Part shown: in pieces, positions 12,455 to 23,744 of the stretch
Numbering within the stretch: the first letter of the stretch is position 1
Layout: the number at the start of each line of letters is the position of its first letter
Origin: Macrostomum hystrix
Taxonomy: Eukaryota > Platyhelminthes > Macrostomidae
DNA: 64,000 bases
Direction of reading: 5' to 3'
NCBI GenBank assembly: GCA_950097015.1
Contig: CATNEN010000011.1
Location: forward strand, 3,066,501-3,130,500
Program-made: the position numbers and the translations under genes
Notes under the pieces: model-generated
Told to the model about the DNA's origin: nothing
The model's input: only the letters and a program-made list of their open reading frames with translations
Database searches by the model: none

Positions 12455-13018
12455 CAGATAGAAGAGCTCAGATCTACTCAGATAGGAGAGCTCAGATCTA
12501 CTCAGATAGGAGAGCTCAGATCTACTCAGATAGGAGAGCTCAGATCTACTCAGATAGGAGAGCTCAGATCTACTCAGATAGGAGAGCTCAGATCTACTCA
12601 ACTCAGATAGGAGAGCTCAGATCTACTCAGATAGGAGAGCTCAGATCTACTCAGATAGGAGAGCTCAGATCTACTCAGATAGGAGAGCTCAGATCTACTC
12701 AGATAGGAGAGCTCAGATCTACTCAGATAGGAGAGCTCAGATCTACTCAGATAGGAGAGCTCAGATCTACTCAGATAGGAGAGCTCAGATCTACTCAACT
12801 CAGATAGGAGAGCTCAGATCTACTCAGATAGGAGAGCTCAGATCTACTCAGATAGGAGAGCTCAGATCTACTCAACTCAAAAAGTAGAGCTCAGATCTAC
12901 TCAACTCAGAAAGGAGAGCTCAGATCTACTCAACTCAGAAAGTAGATCTCAGATCTACTCAGAGAGGAGAGCTCAGATCTACTCAACTCAGAAAGGAGAG
13001 CTCAGATCTACTCAGATA
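12455..13018. repeat. 24-bp minisatellite with BglII/SacI palindromes, about 22 copies
   Basis: Unit is agatctactcagataggag plus agctc, so each copy holds the palindromes AGATCT and GAGCTC. Some copies have an extra ctcaa. The last copies carry agaaag in place of agatagg. Confidence 0.94.
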
Positions 13019-13493
13019 AAACTCATAAACCAAACATTTTTTCGCGTTAGCTGTCAAAAATGAGAAATCGCATGGGAAATTCCTACTTGATTATTGCATC
13101 ACGCGAAAAGTTGCAAAGATTTTTTCATTGCCAAAAATCGCAAAATTAAATATCAGGAACACACTCGAACGTCAAGTTCGATCGTTTTCAGACATGAGAT
13201 TAGTCGTTGAATCAACTTTTGGCAGGAATATTTGATGAAGATGTCGGCCTACAATTCCCGAATGTCGTGTGCCAGATTGAGTGATTGCTATCAGACAAGT
13301 GAACTCTCGGACAGACAGGGAAAGTTTTAGCCCGAGTCGAACAGAATTTTTCGTGACAATCATATTTTCGAAAGGTAATAAACTTTTTAATCTAGAAATT
13401 TTCCTCATTGACTCTTGACTTCTTGTCAAATTGATTTTATCTGTCACGGCATTAACGGTGCAACTAAGTGTGTGACTTCTTCAATATATTTTC
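13019..13493. other. Intergenic unique sequence
   Basis: No supported gene. A 91-codon - strand open frame here has no domain signature and looks like chance. Confidence 0.4.
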
Positions 13494-15648
13494 ATATCTA
13501 ATTCACCTGTTCCTAGATTAGACTAGTTCACCTGTTCCTAGATTAGACTAGTTCACCTGTTCCTAGATTAGACTAGTTCACCTGTTCCTAGATTAGACTA
13601 GTTCACCTGTTCCTAGATTAGACTAGTTCACCTGTTCCTAGATTAGACTAGTTCACCTGTTCCTAGATTAGACTAGTTCACCTGTTCCTAGATTAGACTA
13701 GTTCACCTGTTCCTAGATTAGACTAGTTCACCTGTTCCTAGATTAGACTAGTTCACCTGTTAGATACAGACTAGTTCAGCTGTTAGATACAGACCAGTTC
13801 ACTTGTTAGATACAGACTAGTTCACCTGTTAGATACAGACTAGTTCACATGTTAGATACAGACCAGTTCACTTGTTAGATACAGACTAGTTCACCTGTTA
13901 GATACAGACTAGTTCACCTGATAGATACAGACCAGTTCACCTGTTCCTAGATTAGACTAGTTCACCTGTTCCTAGATTAGACTAGTTCACCTGTTAGATA
14001 CAGACCAGTTCACTTGTTAGATACAGACTAGTTCACCTGATAGATACAGACCAGTTCACCTGTTCCTAGATTAGACTAGTTCACCTGTTCCTAGATTAGA
14101 CTAGTTCACCTGTTCCTAGATTAGACTAGTTCACCTGTTAGATACAGACCAGTTCACTTGTTAGATACAGACTAGTTCACCTGATAGATACAGACCAGTT
14201 CACCTGTTCCTAGATTAGACTAGTTCACCTGTTCCTAGATTAGACTAGTTCACCTGTTCCTAGATTAGACTAGTTCACCTGTTCCTAGATTAGACTAGTT
14301 CACCTGTTCCTAGATTAGACTAGTTCACCTGTTCCTAGATTAGACTAGTTCACCTGTTAGATACAGACCAATTCACTTGTTAGATACAGACTAGTTCACC
14401 TGTTAGATACAGACTAGTTCACCTGTTAGATACAGACCAGTTCACTTGTTAGATACAGACTAGTTCACCTGTTAGATACAGACTAGTTCACTTGTTAGAT
14501 ACAGACTAGTTCACCTGTTAGATACAGACTAGTTTACCCGTTAGATACAGACCAGTTCACTTGTTAGATACAGACTAGTTTACCAGTTAGATACAGACCA
14601 GTTCACTTGTTAGATACAGATTAATTCACCTGTTAGATACAGAACAGTTGACCTGTTAAATACAGACTGTTAGATACAGACTAGTTCACTTGTTAGATAC
14701 AGACTAGTTCAGCTGTTAGATACAGACTAGTTCACCTGTTAGATGATTAGTTCACTTGTTAGATACAGAGTAGTCACCTGTTAGATACAGACTGTTAGAT
14801 ACAGACTAGTTCACTTGTTAGATACAGACTAGTTGACCTGTTAGATACAGACTAGTTCACCTGATAGATACAGACTAGTTGACCTGTTAGATACAGACTA
14901 GTTCACTTGTTAGATACAGACTAGTTCACCTGATAGATACAGACTAGTTGACCTGTTAGATACAGACTGTTAGATACAGACTAGTTCACTTGTTAGATAC
15001 ATACTAGTTCACTTGTTAGATACAGACTAGTTCACCTGTTAGATACAGACTAGTTCACCTGATAGATACAGACCAGTTCACCTGTTAGATACAGACTAGT
15101 TCACCTGTTAGATACAGACTAGTTCACCTGTTAGATGCAGACTAGTTCACCTGTTAGATACAGACTAGTTCACCTGTTAGATACAGACTAGTTCACCTGA
15201 TAGATACAGACCAGTTCACCTGTTAGATACAGACCAGTTCACCTGTTAGATACAGACTAGTTCACCTGTTAGATGCAGACTAGTTCACCTGTTAGATACA
15301 GACTAGTTCACCTGATAGATACAGACCAGTTCACCTGTTAGATACAGAGTAGTTACCTGTTAGATACAGACTAGTTCACCTGTTAGATGATTAGTTCACT
15401 TGTTAGATACAGAGTAGTCACCTGTTAGATACAGACTGTTAGATACAGACTAGTTCACTTGTTAGATACAGACTAGTTGACCTGTTAGATACAGACTAGT
15501 TGACCTGTTAGATACAGACTAGTTCACCTGTTAGATACAGACTAGTTCACCTGTTAGATACAGACTAATTCACATGTTAGATACAGACTAGTTCACCTGA
15601 TAGATACAGACCAGTTCACCTGTTAGATACAGACTAGTTCACCTGTAG
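13494..15648. repeat. Mixed 25/23-bp minisatellite, about 90 copies
   Basis: Two related units are interspersed. A 25-bp form contains agttcacctgttcctagatt and a 23-bp form contains ttcacctgttagatacagac. The first 10 copies are a pure 25-bp run; the rest is a mosaic, with truncated copies such as gactgttagatacagac. Most copies contain CACCTG or CACTTG. Confidence 0.95.
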
Positions 15649-16740
15649 ACAATATTTTCTGTCTAATCTTTGATTTTTACTATCAATCAAGCTGTTTTAT
15701 GATTTCGTTTTCAATCTCGATTAAATATAAAAGTGGCTAAAATATCTACTGAAAGTAGTCATAGAATAGTTTTTTCAAAGTCGCTCGTTTGCAGAGTTAA
15801 TTCCCGTAGATTCATTGTAGAAACATTAAATTAGCATTCTTTGGGTAGTATATATTTACAAGGAAGTATTACAATTTAGTTTACAACTTTCGATAACTTT
15901 CTACCTGGATCTACTACACAATCCCAGCCCACGGACCAGTTATGTATCAAACATAGTGATACACGCAAACTGATATATAAAAACCTGTTCGCCTGAAATA
16001 AATATAGTCAGACAAGTTTTCCACTGAACCAAAAACGGCAACTTTTTTCTTCTGATACAAACAGATGAAAACATTGTAGGTTTTGTCTTGCAGTTTCGCT
16101 ACATTCGACTGGGATGTGTTCTAAAACTGAAACTTTGTATTCAAAATTACGCATGTCTGGAGTTTCGCAAAATTTGTTTTAAAATTTCTCCTAGTTGTCT
16201 TTGAAATAGCAGAAACAGTTCTATAACAATAGTTTCTTGTATTTTACACAGCATGTAACTCGAAATAATTTTTATTATGAGTTACTCAGCAGTGACTTTG
16301 ATCAGTCTATCAATCTCCTAAACTCCCAAACCTCTCAAAATCCCTTAAAATTCACGATTCCCTAAATGTCAGAATTCATAAACTTCATAATTTCCAAACT
16401 TTATAATCCCTAACTAAAAAATCACCAGCTTTCAAAATCGTAAATAAAAAAATCGTTTTTTTCCCAATAGCTACTTAAAGTAGTTAAAAAGCTTTCTCCG
16501 CTAATATTCGCATGAACCGTAGACACTACAAGGCTAAGCAGAGTCGCAAAATATCCCAAATCTTCTCTTCCCCAACCTCTGCTGCAATGTCCAACATCGG
16601 GATCAGGCCATTACTTCTCATTGGCCGCAGGAGAGACTATATCCTCGACACACCCGATGCCAAATCCTATCAAATACAGCAAGCTTTCGAAATCCACTTC
16701 GCCAGACTAATCTGTTTGGAGAATATCAACAGCAGTGCGA
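15649..16740. other. AT-rich upstream region of the zinc-finger gene
   Basis: About 1.1 kb without a clear gene. It should contain the promoter and 5' UTR of the downstream zinc-finger gene. A 79-codon frame at 16512-16751 overlaps the probable start in another frame and shows no domain; it could be 5' leader or an exon I cannot connect. Confidence 0.35.
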
Positions 16741-19700
16741 ATGAGGATTAAGCAGCTAAATCCCGGCTTGTCGTCTGAGCAGCAGCAGGAGCAGCAGCAG
16801 CAGCAGCAGCAGCAGCGGCAGTTTCTGTCCCAAGCAATGCTTCAGAATTCTCAGAGGCAGCACCTGCACTACCAGCAGTTCTCTGCTTCCCAGCTAGTTT
16901 CCGGTTATCTTTCGGAAGCAGCAACAAGCGGTGTGCATCAGCAGCCTCCAGGGCAGAATTTCCTTCACATTCTGCCGCCACCGCCTCTGCTGACAGAGCA
17001 GCAGCAGCAGCAGCAGCAGCAGCTAACAGCGATGTAAATCAGATTTGTAGAATTGTGTCTTTCAAAACCAACAGTATCTGAATTACGTATTGCAGAAGAA
17101 ATTGCAGTTCGAATAATTCAAGGAACCGCAGCAGGAACAGTAGAAGGAATCACATTTGAAAAGTTAGAAGAATCGCAGCAGAAGCAGGAGTAGTAGAAAT
17201 CGCAGCACGAATGGTGGAAAGAATCGCAGAAGGAACAATAGAAGGAATCGCAGCAGGAACAGTGGAAGGAATAGCAGCAGGAATGGTAGAAGGAATCGAA
17301 GTAGGAACGGTGGAAAGAATCGCAGCAGGAACAGTAGAAGGAATCGCAGCAGGAACAGTAGAAGGAATCGCAGCAGGAATAGTAGAAGGAATCGCAACAG
17401 GAACAGTAGAAGGAATCGCAGCAGGAACAGTAGAAGAAATCGCAGCAGGAACAGTAGAAGGAATCGCAATAGGAACAGTAGAAGGAATCGCAGCAGGAAC
17501 AGTAGAAGAAATCGCAACGGTAACTGTAGAAGGAATCGCAGCAGGAACAGTAGAAGGAATCGCAGCAGGAACAGTAGAAGGAATCGCAGCAGGAACAGTA
17601 GGAGTTAAAGCAGAAACAGCGGAACATTTGAAGGAATCGAAGCAGGAACAGTAGAAGGAATCGCAGTAGAAATCGAAGCAATAATCGCATCGATCAATCC
17701 AAAGGAGTATTTATCAGTTTGTCCCACTAATTTGCAGCGGCTGCCCCACGAATCCCGGAGAGCTGCCCTGTCTATTGAGTCATCAGCCGTCCCAACAATC
17801 GCCAAATCCACCGTGCCATCTGTGTGGCAAGGATTTTCGACTTGAAAAAAATCGTCTTAAACACCTGACTAAAGCGCATGGAGTAACTGCTGCTGCTGCT
17901 GCTGTTGCTGCTGCGGTCAACACGACACGACACAAGTCCGAGTCCGTACTCAAGTGCAAACTGTGCTCGTATATCACAAAGCACTACAGCAATATGTACG
18001 TGCACATTAGAACTCACACCGGTAAGAATTGAGTACCATTGGCTAATAAGTTCCACTGTTCCTGCTGCGATTCCTTCTACTGTGCCTGCTGCGATTCCTT
18101 CTACTGTTCCTGCTGCGATTCCTTCTACTGTTCCTGCTGCGATTCCTTCTACTGTGCCTGCTGCGATTCCTTCTACTGTTCCTGCTGCGATTCCTTCTAC
18201 TGTGCCTGCTGCGATTCCTTCTACTGTTCCTGCTGCGATTCCTTCTTTTGTTCCTGCTGCGATTCCTTCTACTGTTCCTATTGCGATTCCTTCTACTGTT
18301 CCTGCTGCGATTCCTTCTACTGTTCCTATTGCGATTCATTCTACTGTGCCTGCTTCGATTCCTTCTACTGTTCCTGCTTCGATTCCTTCTACTGTTCCTA
18401 TTGCGATTCATTCTACTGTTCCTATTGCGATTCCTTCTACTGTTCCTGCTGCGATTCCTTCTACTGTTCCTATTGCGATTCATTCTACTGTGCCTGCTGC
18501 GATTCCTTCTACTGTTCCTGCTGCGATTCCTTCTACTGTTCCTATTGCGATTCATTCTACTGTGCCTGCTGCGATTCCTTCTACTGTTCCTGCTGCGATT
18601 CCTTCTACTGTTCCTATTGCGATTCATTCTACTGTGCCTGCTGCGATTCCTTCTACTGTTCCTGCTGCGATTCCTTCTACTGTTCCTGCTGCGATTCCTT
18701 CTACTGTTCCTGCTGCGATTCCTTCTACTGTTCCTGCTGCGATTCCTTCTACTGTTCCTGCTGCGATTCCTTCTACTGTTCCTGCTGCGATTCCTTCTAC
18801 TGTTCCTGCTGCGATTCCTTCTACTGTTCCTGCTGCGATTCCTTCTACTGTTCCTGCTGCGATTCCTTCCACCATTCCTGCTGTGATTCCTTCTACTGTT
18901 CCTGCTGCGATTCCTTCCACCATTCCTGCTGTGATTCCTTCTACTGTTCCTGCTGCGATTCCTTCAAATGTTCCGCTGTTTCTGCTTTAAATCCTTCTAC
19001 ATTTCCGATAAGTTATGAGTTAATTCTTGCTCAAAATATTGTGAGATTTCTGAAGCAGGATTTTTGGATATGCTGTAGCAGTATCGAATTTGAATGGCGT
19101 GCACCATGTGGGACTCACTGTATGTTTGTAAAATAGCTCGTACATAAAGAGAATTTACATCAGTTTCCTTACAAATTCACAAGTCAAAGAGATTTAGTGT
19201 CATACGACAAAAAGGATTCGATCTCAGAGTTTGAGTCTATCTACAAGATCGACTATTTAATGCTATTTGATACAACACCCCGCTTTTTATGTAGAATGCA
19301 CATTTGCAGAATAAATATTTGATAAAATTGTGAGCTTGAGGCAAAATCGACTGCTAAAACTAATTGCGCAATTCTAAGTAAGAAGGAAAAATCAAGAAAA
19401 ATGCTTTCGTGCGCGCGTCCGTTGAACAGCTAAAGTTGATTCAGAGCTTCTGCATAAAGGAAGGAAGAAATGCAGCAGGAGAGGTAGAAGGAATCGAAGG
19501 AGAGGTAGAAGGAATCGAAGGAGAGGTAGAAGGAATCGAAGGAGAGGTAGAAGGAATCGAAGGAGAGGTAGAAGGACTCGAAGGAGAGGTAGAAGGACTC
19601 GAAGGAGAGGTAGAAGAAATCGAAGGAGAGTTAGAAGGAATCGAAGGAGAGGTAGAAGGAATCGAAGGAGAGGTAGAAGGAATCGAAGGAGAGGTAGAAG

Positions 19701-20928
19701 GAATCGCAGGAGAGGTAGAAGGAATCGAAGGAGAGGTAGAAGGAATCACAGGAGAGGTTGAATGAATCGAAGGAGAGGTAGAAGGAATCGCAGGAGAGGT
19801 AGAAGGAATCGCAGGAGAGGTAGAAGGAATCACAGGAGAGGTTGAATGAATCGTCTCAGAATACACAGGGTGAGAATGTACATTTACAGTGTGCTTTTGT
19901 ACATCTAGTGTTTACTTATGAACATCTAGTGTGTGCTTATGTACATCTAGTGTTTACTTATGAACATCTAGTGTGTGCTTATGTACATCTAGTGTTTACT
20001 TATGTACACCTAGTGTGTGGTTATGTACATCTAGTGTGTGGCGCTCGTACACCTAGTGTGTGGTTATGTACATCTAGTGTGTGGCGCTCGTACATCTAGT
20101 GTGTGGTTATGTACATCTAGTGTGTGGCGCTCGTACATCTAGTGTGTGGTTATGTACATCTAGTGTGTGGCGCTCGTACATCTAGTGTGTGGTTATGTAC
20201 ATCTAGTGTGTGGTTATGTACATCTAGTATGTGGTTATGTACATCTAGTGTGTGGTTATGTACATGTGTGTGGTTATGTACATCTAGTGTGTGCTTATGT
20301 ACATCTAAAGTTTGTGATTCTCAGTTCCGATCTCGCGTTCGCAGGCGACAAGCCGTACTGGTGCGGAGGCTGCGGCGCCTCCTTCACGCAGGGCAGCTCT
20401 CTGAAGCTGCACATCCGCAGTCGGCATCAGGACAACATGGCTTATTTCTCGCTTAATAAGAAGTTGGGCAAGAACAATCTGACTCGCTTGTGGCAACGAG
20501 TACTACGTTACGAGCGAGTCGGGACTAGCGACATTGGCGATATGAATCAGCAGCAGCAGCAGCGGCAAGACTCTCTTCTGCTACTAGGAGCAGTGAAGAC
20601 TGAACAGGGGGACGCCGAAACAAAGTCTTCTGGGGCGGAGGTTTGCGAACGATCCACTATGACGGAGATTCACGGAGACCTGTTGCCGTCAACTCTGCTG
20701 CAGCAACAGGGGACCACACCGCTGAGCCAACTGGCAGTCGAGAACCAAAGACTTCGGATTGAGCTGCGAGAGGCTCGACAGACGGCTGCCCGGCTCCTGA
20801 CTGCCGCGTTCGCTCAACTGCCGGCCACGTCGTCCGGACAGCAGGGCGGAGCTGGAGGCAGCTTCAGCAGGTTTCTAGGCCTTCCGCAGCAACTGCAGCA
20901 GCAACAGCAGCAGCAGCAGCAGCAGTGA
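16741..20928 (+). CDS. Poly-Gln C2H2 zinc-finger transcription factor
   Basis: Probable nuclear DNA-binding protein of about 386 residues. Exons are 16741-17033, 17738-18021 and 20345-20928. Junction phases match (AT|C, then G|GC). Exon 1 is Gln-rich with CAG runs. Exon 2 has two fingers (about residues 124-145 and 171-191) separated by a poly-Ala linker; exon 3 supplies the third (about 199-220). All keep C-x2-C-x12-H-x3/4-H. After the fingers come Gln-rich sequence, a short heptad-like helix ([15 protein letters not shown]) and a C-terminal poly-Gln tract before TGA. The donor after exon 1 is GTAAAT; the ATG at 16741 is a choice, since an upstream exon could join at about 16722. I cannot assign an orthologue. 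AATAAA at 21193 may end the transcript. Both introns are mostly minisatellite. Confidence 0.85.
16782..17023 (+). repeat. Coding CAG tracts in zinc-finger exon 1
   Basis: Two nearly pure CAG runs (about 16782-16815 and 16999-17023) encode poly-Gln. Similar coding runs lie at 20548-20565 and 20888-20925 in the last exon. They are likely to vary in length between alleles. Confidence 0.85.
17105..17672 (+). repeat. 24-bp minisatellite, sense arm of an inverted pair
   Basis: Unit contains gaaggaatcgcagcaggaac; about 23 copies fill the first intron of the zinc-finger gene. It is the reverse complement of the 18047-18990 array and shares its variants (gcaataggaac and ggaatggtag types). A non-standard stretch at 17606-17640 (agcagaaacagcggaacatt) recurs inverted near 18955-18990. 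Confidence 0.95.
18047..18990 (-). repeat. 24-bp minisatellite, antisense arm of the inverted pair
   Basis: Unit contains gttcctgctgcgattccttc; about 39 copies begin 25 bp after the zinc-finger exon's donor. It is the exact reverse complement of the unit in the preceding intron. Long frames are open in several phases but are repeat artefacts inside an intron. Confidence 0.95.
19475..19855 (+). repeat. 21-bp minisatellite related to the 24-bp family, about 18 copies
   Basis: Unit contains gaaggaatcgaaggagaggt. It shares the gtagaaggaatcg core with the 24-bp array at 17.1-17.7 kb and is in that orientation, so it could also pair with the 18.05-18.99 kb array. It lies in the second intron. Confidence 0.92.
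19880..20310. repeat. 21-bp minisatellite, about 20 copies
   Basis: Unit contains gtacatctagtgtgtggtta, with cttatga, gcgctc and cttatg variants. It ends about 35 bp before the acceptor of the last zinc-finger exon (20345). Confidence 0.92.
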
Positions 20929-21039
20929 TCAATGCTTTAAACAAATCATTACTGCAACACATTTGTGTACTGCAATTTTTTTCTCATCGTCATGCCTGTC
21001 GCACAATGTTCTATGGTGTCATCACCTTTAGTCCAGTGC

Positions 21040-22785
21040 TAATAGCTTCAGACAAGAATCTGACCTGTTAGACAAGAATCTGACCTGTTAGACAAGAATC
21101 TGACCTGTTAGACAAGAAATTCAAATGTAATTTGATTATAGCCGTATTAGGATGTTTTGTAGACCTAGTATTTTTTTTAAACATTTTGTGCAAATAAAAA
21201 ACATACAATACATCCATGAAGAAATCAAACATTATTGTTCATAATCTCCTCTAAACCATTGTTAATCACAAATTGGTAACGACATTTAGGCGAATACCAA
21301 TGTACTCAAATTAATTGATAAATTAATGTTCTGAAATATATTCTAGTAAATTAGAAAACATTCAGTTCTCTTTTCTGATATTTTCTTTACGACAATATGA
21401 CGTTTTAAAAAATGATCTTGCATGTTAGACAAGAATCTGACCTGTTAGACAAGAATCTGACCTGTTCGACAAGAATCTAACCTGTTAGACAATAATCTGA
21501 CATGTTAGACAAGAAGCTGACCTGTTAGACAAGAATCTGACATGTTAGACAATAATCTAACCTGTTAGACAAGAATCTGAAATGTTCGACAAGAATCTAA
21601 CCTGTTAGACAAGAATCTGACATGTTAGACAAGAAGCTGACCTGTTAGACAAGAATCTGACCTGTTAGACAAGCATCTGACATGTTAGACAATAATCTGA
21701 CATGTTAGACAAGAAGCTGACCTGTTAGACAAGAATCTGACCTGTTAGACAAGCATCTGACATGTTAGACAATAATCTAACCTGTTAGACAAGAATCTGA
21801 CATGTTAGACAAGAAGCTGACATGTTAGACAATAATCTAACCTGTTAGACAAGAAGCTGACATGTTAGACAATAATCTAACCTGTTAGACAAGAATCTGA
21901 CATGTTAGACAAGAATCTGACCTGTTAGACAAGAATCTGACATGTTAGACAAGAATCTGACCTGTTAGACAAGAATCTGACATGTTAGACAAGAATCTGA
22001 CATGTTAGACAAGAATCTGACCTGTTAGACAAGAATCTGACATGTTAGACAATAATCTAACCTGTTAGACAAGAATCTGAAATGTTCGACAAGAATCTAA
22101 CCTGTTAGACAAGAATCTGACATGTTAGACAAGAATCTGACCTGTTAGACAAGAATCTGACATGTTAGACAAGAATCTGACCTGTTAGACAAGCATCTGA
22201 CATGTTAGACAATAATCTGACATGTTAGACAAGAAGCTGACCTGTTAGACAAGAATCTGACCTGTTAGACAAGCATCTGACATGTTAGACAATAATCTAA
22301 CCTGTTAGACAAGAATCTGACATGTTAGACAAGAAGCTGACATGTTAGACAATAATCTAACCTGTTAGACAAGAAGCTGACATGTTAGACAATAATCTAA
22401 CCTGTTAGACAAGAATCTGACATGTTAGACAAGAATCTGACCTGTTAGACAAGAATCTGACATGTTAGACAATAATCTAACCTGTTAGACAAGAATCTGA
22501 CATGTTAGACAAGAATCTGACCTGTTAGACAAGAATCTGACATGTTAGACAAGAAGCTGACATGTTAGACAATAATCTAACCTGTTAGACAAGAAGCTGA
22601 CATGTTAGACAATAATCTGACCTGTTAGACAAGAATCTGACATGTTAGACAAGAAGCTGACATGTTAGACAATAATCTAACCTGTTAGACAAGAAGCTGA
22701 CCTGTTAGACAATAATCTAACCTGTTAGACAAGAAGCTGACCTGTTAGACAATAATCTAACCTGTTAGACAAGAACCTCACACTT
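21040..22785. repeat. 20-bp minisatellite, about 72 copies in two blocks
   Basis: The unit is ctgacctgttagacaagaat. A first block of three to four copies (21040-21117) is separated from the main block (from 21425) by 300 bp of unique sequence. Variants (catgttag, aataatctaa, aagaagctga, aagcatctga, tgttcgac) recur as groups, with a large block repeating after about 500-520 bp. Confidence 0.95.
21118..21424. other. Zinc-finger gene 3' flank between repeat blocks
   Basis: AT-rich unique sequence. AATAAA at 21193-21198 may end the zinc-finger mRNA, which would then carry the first few 20-bp repeat units in its 3' UTR. Confidence 0.4.
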
Positions 22786-23744
22786 AGATGCTGAGACTAA
22801 ACTCGTCAAGAAATTTTCTCCATCCAATACTGAATTTGAAAGCTTTGAACTCAAAGCTGAAATTCTTATGCAAATTAGTGCGCACACGCATACATACATA
22901 CAAAAACAAGACATACGCTAGTAAATATAAAATGCATATGTAGTGCATGTTTGCCAATGGTCTAATCCTGACCATATACGCGCGTATATTCTGAGTCTAG
23001 CTATCGTAGGCCTACATGAATAATTCATTTATCCATAACAAATGCCATTTATATTCACTGTGTGTAGACATTGCATTATAATAAATGACGATAATAAAAT
23101 TAATATTATACACGAATCTACAGCTACACAGATATATTAGCGATAGAAAGGGATAGAGAAGGAGAGAGATGGGAGAAGGAGAGGGTGTAACATAAAATTA
23201 GATAAACATGGAAAGCAATTTTTGTTAGTATAATGTAAGATCTGCTATACATACACTAGCACATATACATACATACGAATTTTAGTTTACTGGACTAGTA
23301 CACACGCCATTCGCAAAGCAGTCTGTTTTTTCGTTTGATAGTCATTCCCGTTGTGGAGAAATGAAATATTGAGGAGGAGGCCAGGTTGAGATGGGAGCAG
23401 GGACGAATGGATGTGGCTGAGTATGAACTCACATGTATATACATACATATCATAAGCTAGCTTATGACTCTAGACATAGGAAATCATTATTATTCATGTA
23501 GATATTAGAGATTGTATAATGCAAGCGGAACGTGCATTAGAAAACAGATCAGCTCTATGAGTGCTTGCCACTGACAACGATGTGTATAACCTTACTTAGA
23601 CTAAATTAGCATTGTAGATTTAGTTATAAGACGGCTAATTTATGAATATTTCGGCTAGTAATTTAAATATATAAAATATAAAAAGGCAGATCAGGACTAG
23701 AAGAAACGAATGGAGCTGGAAATTGAGGGAAGAGAGCTCGGAAT
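22786..23744. other. Intergenic AT-rich sequence
   Basis: No supported gene. It contains short acatac-type and purine-rich simple-sequence stretches and grades into the next array. Confidence 0.4.

Noticed and set aside
16512-16751. 79-codon frame as a separate gene
   Set aside because: No domain, overlaps the probable zinc-finger start in another frame, and I could not find splice sites linking it.
18039-19136. 365-codon Cys/Phe/Tyr-rich frame and the Thr-Val-Pro-Ala frame beside it
   Set aside because: They start at an exon donor and are made of the 24-bp array; the splice sites show it is an intron.
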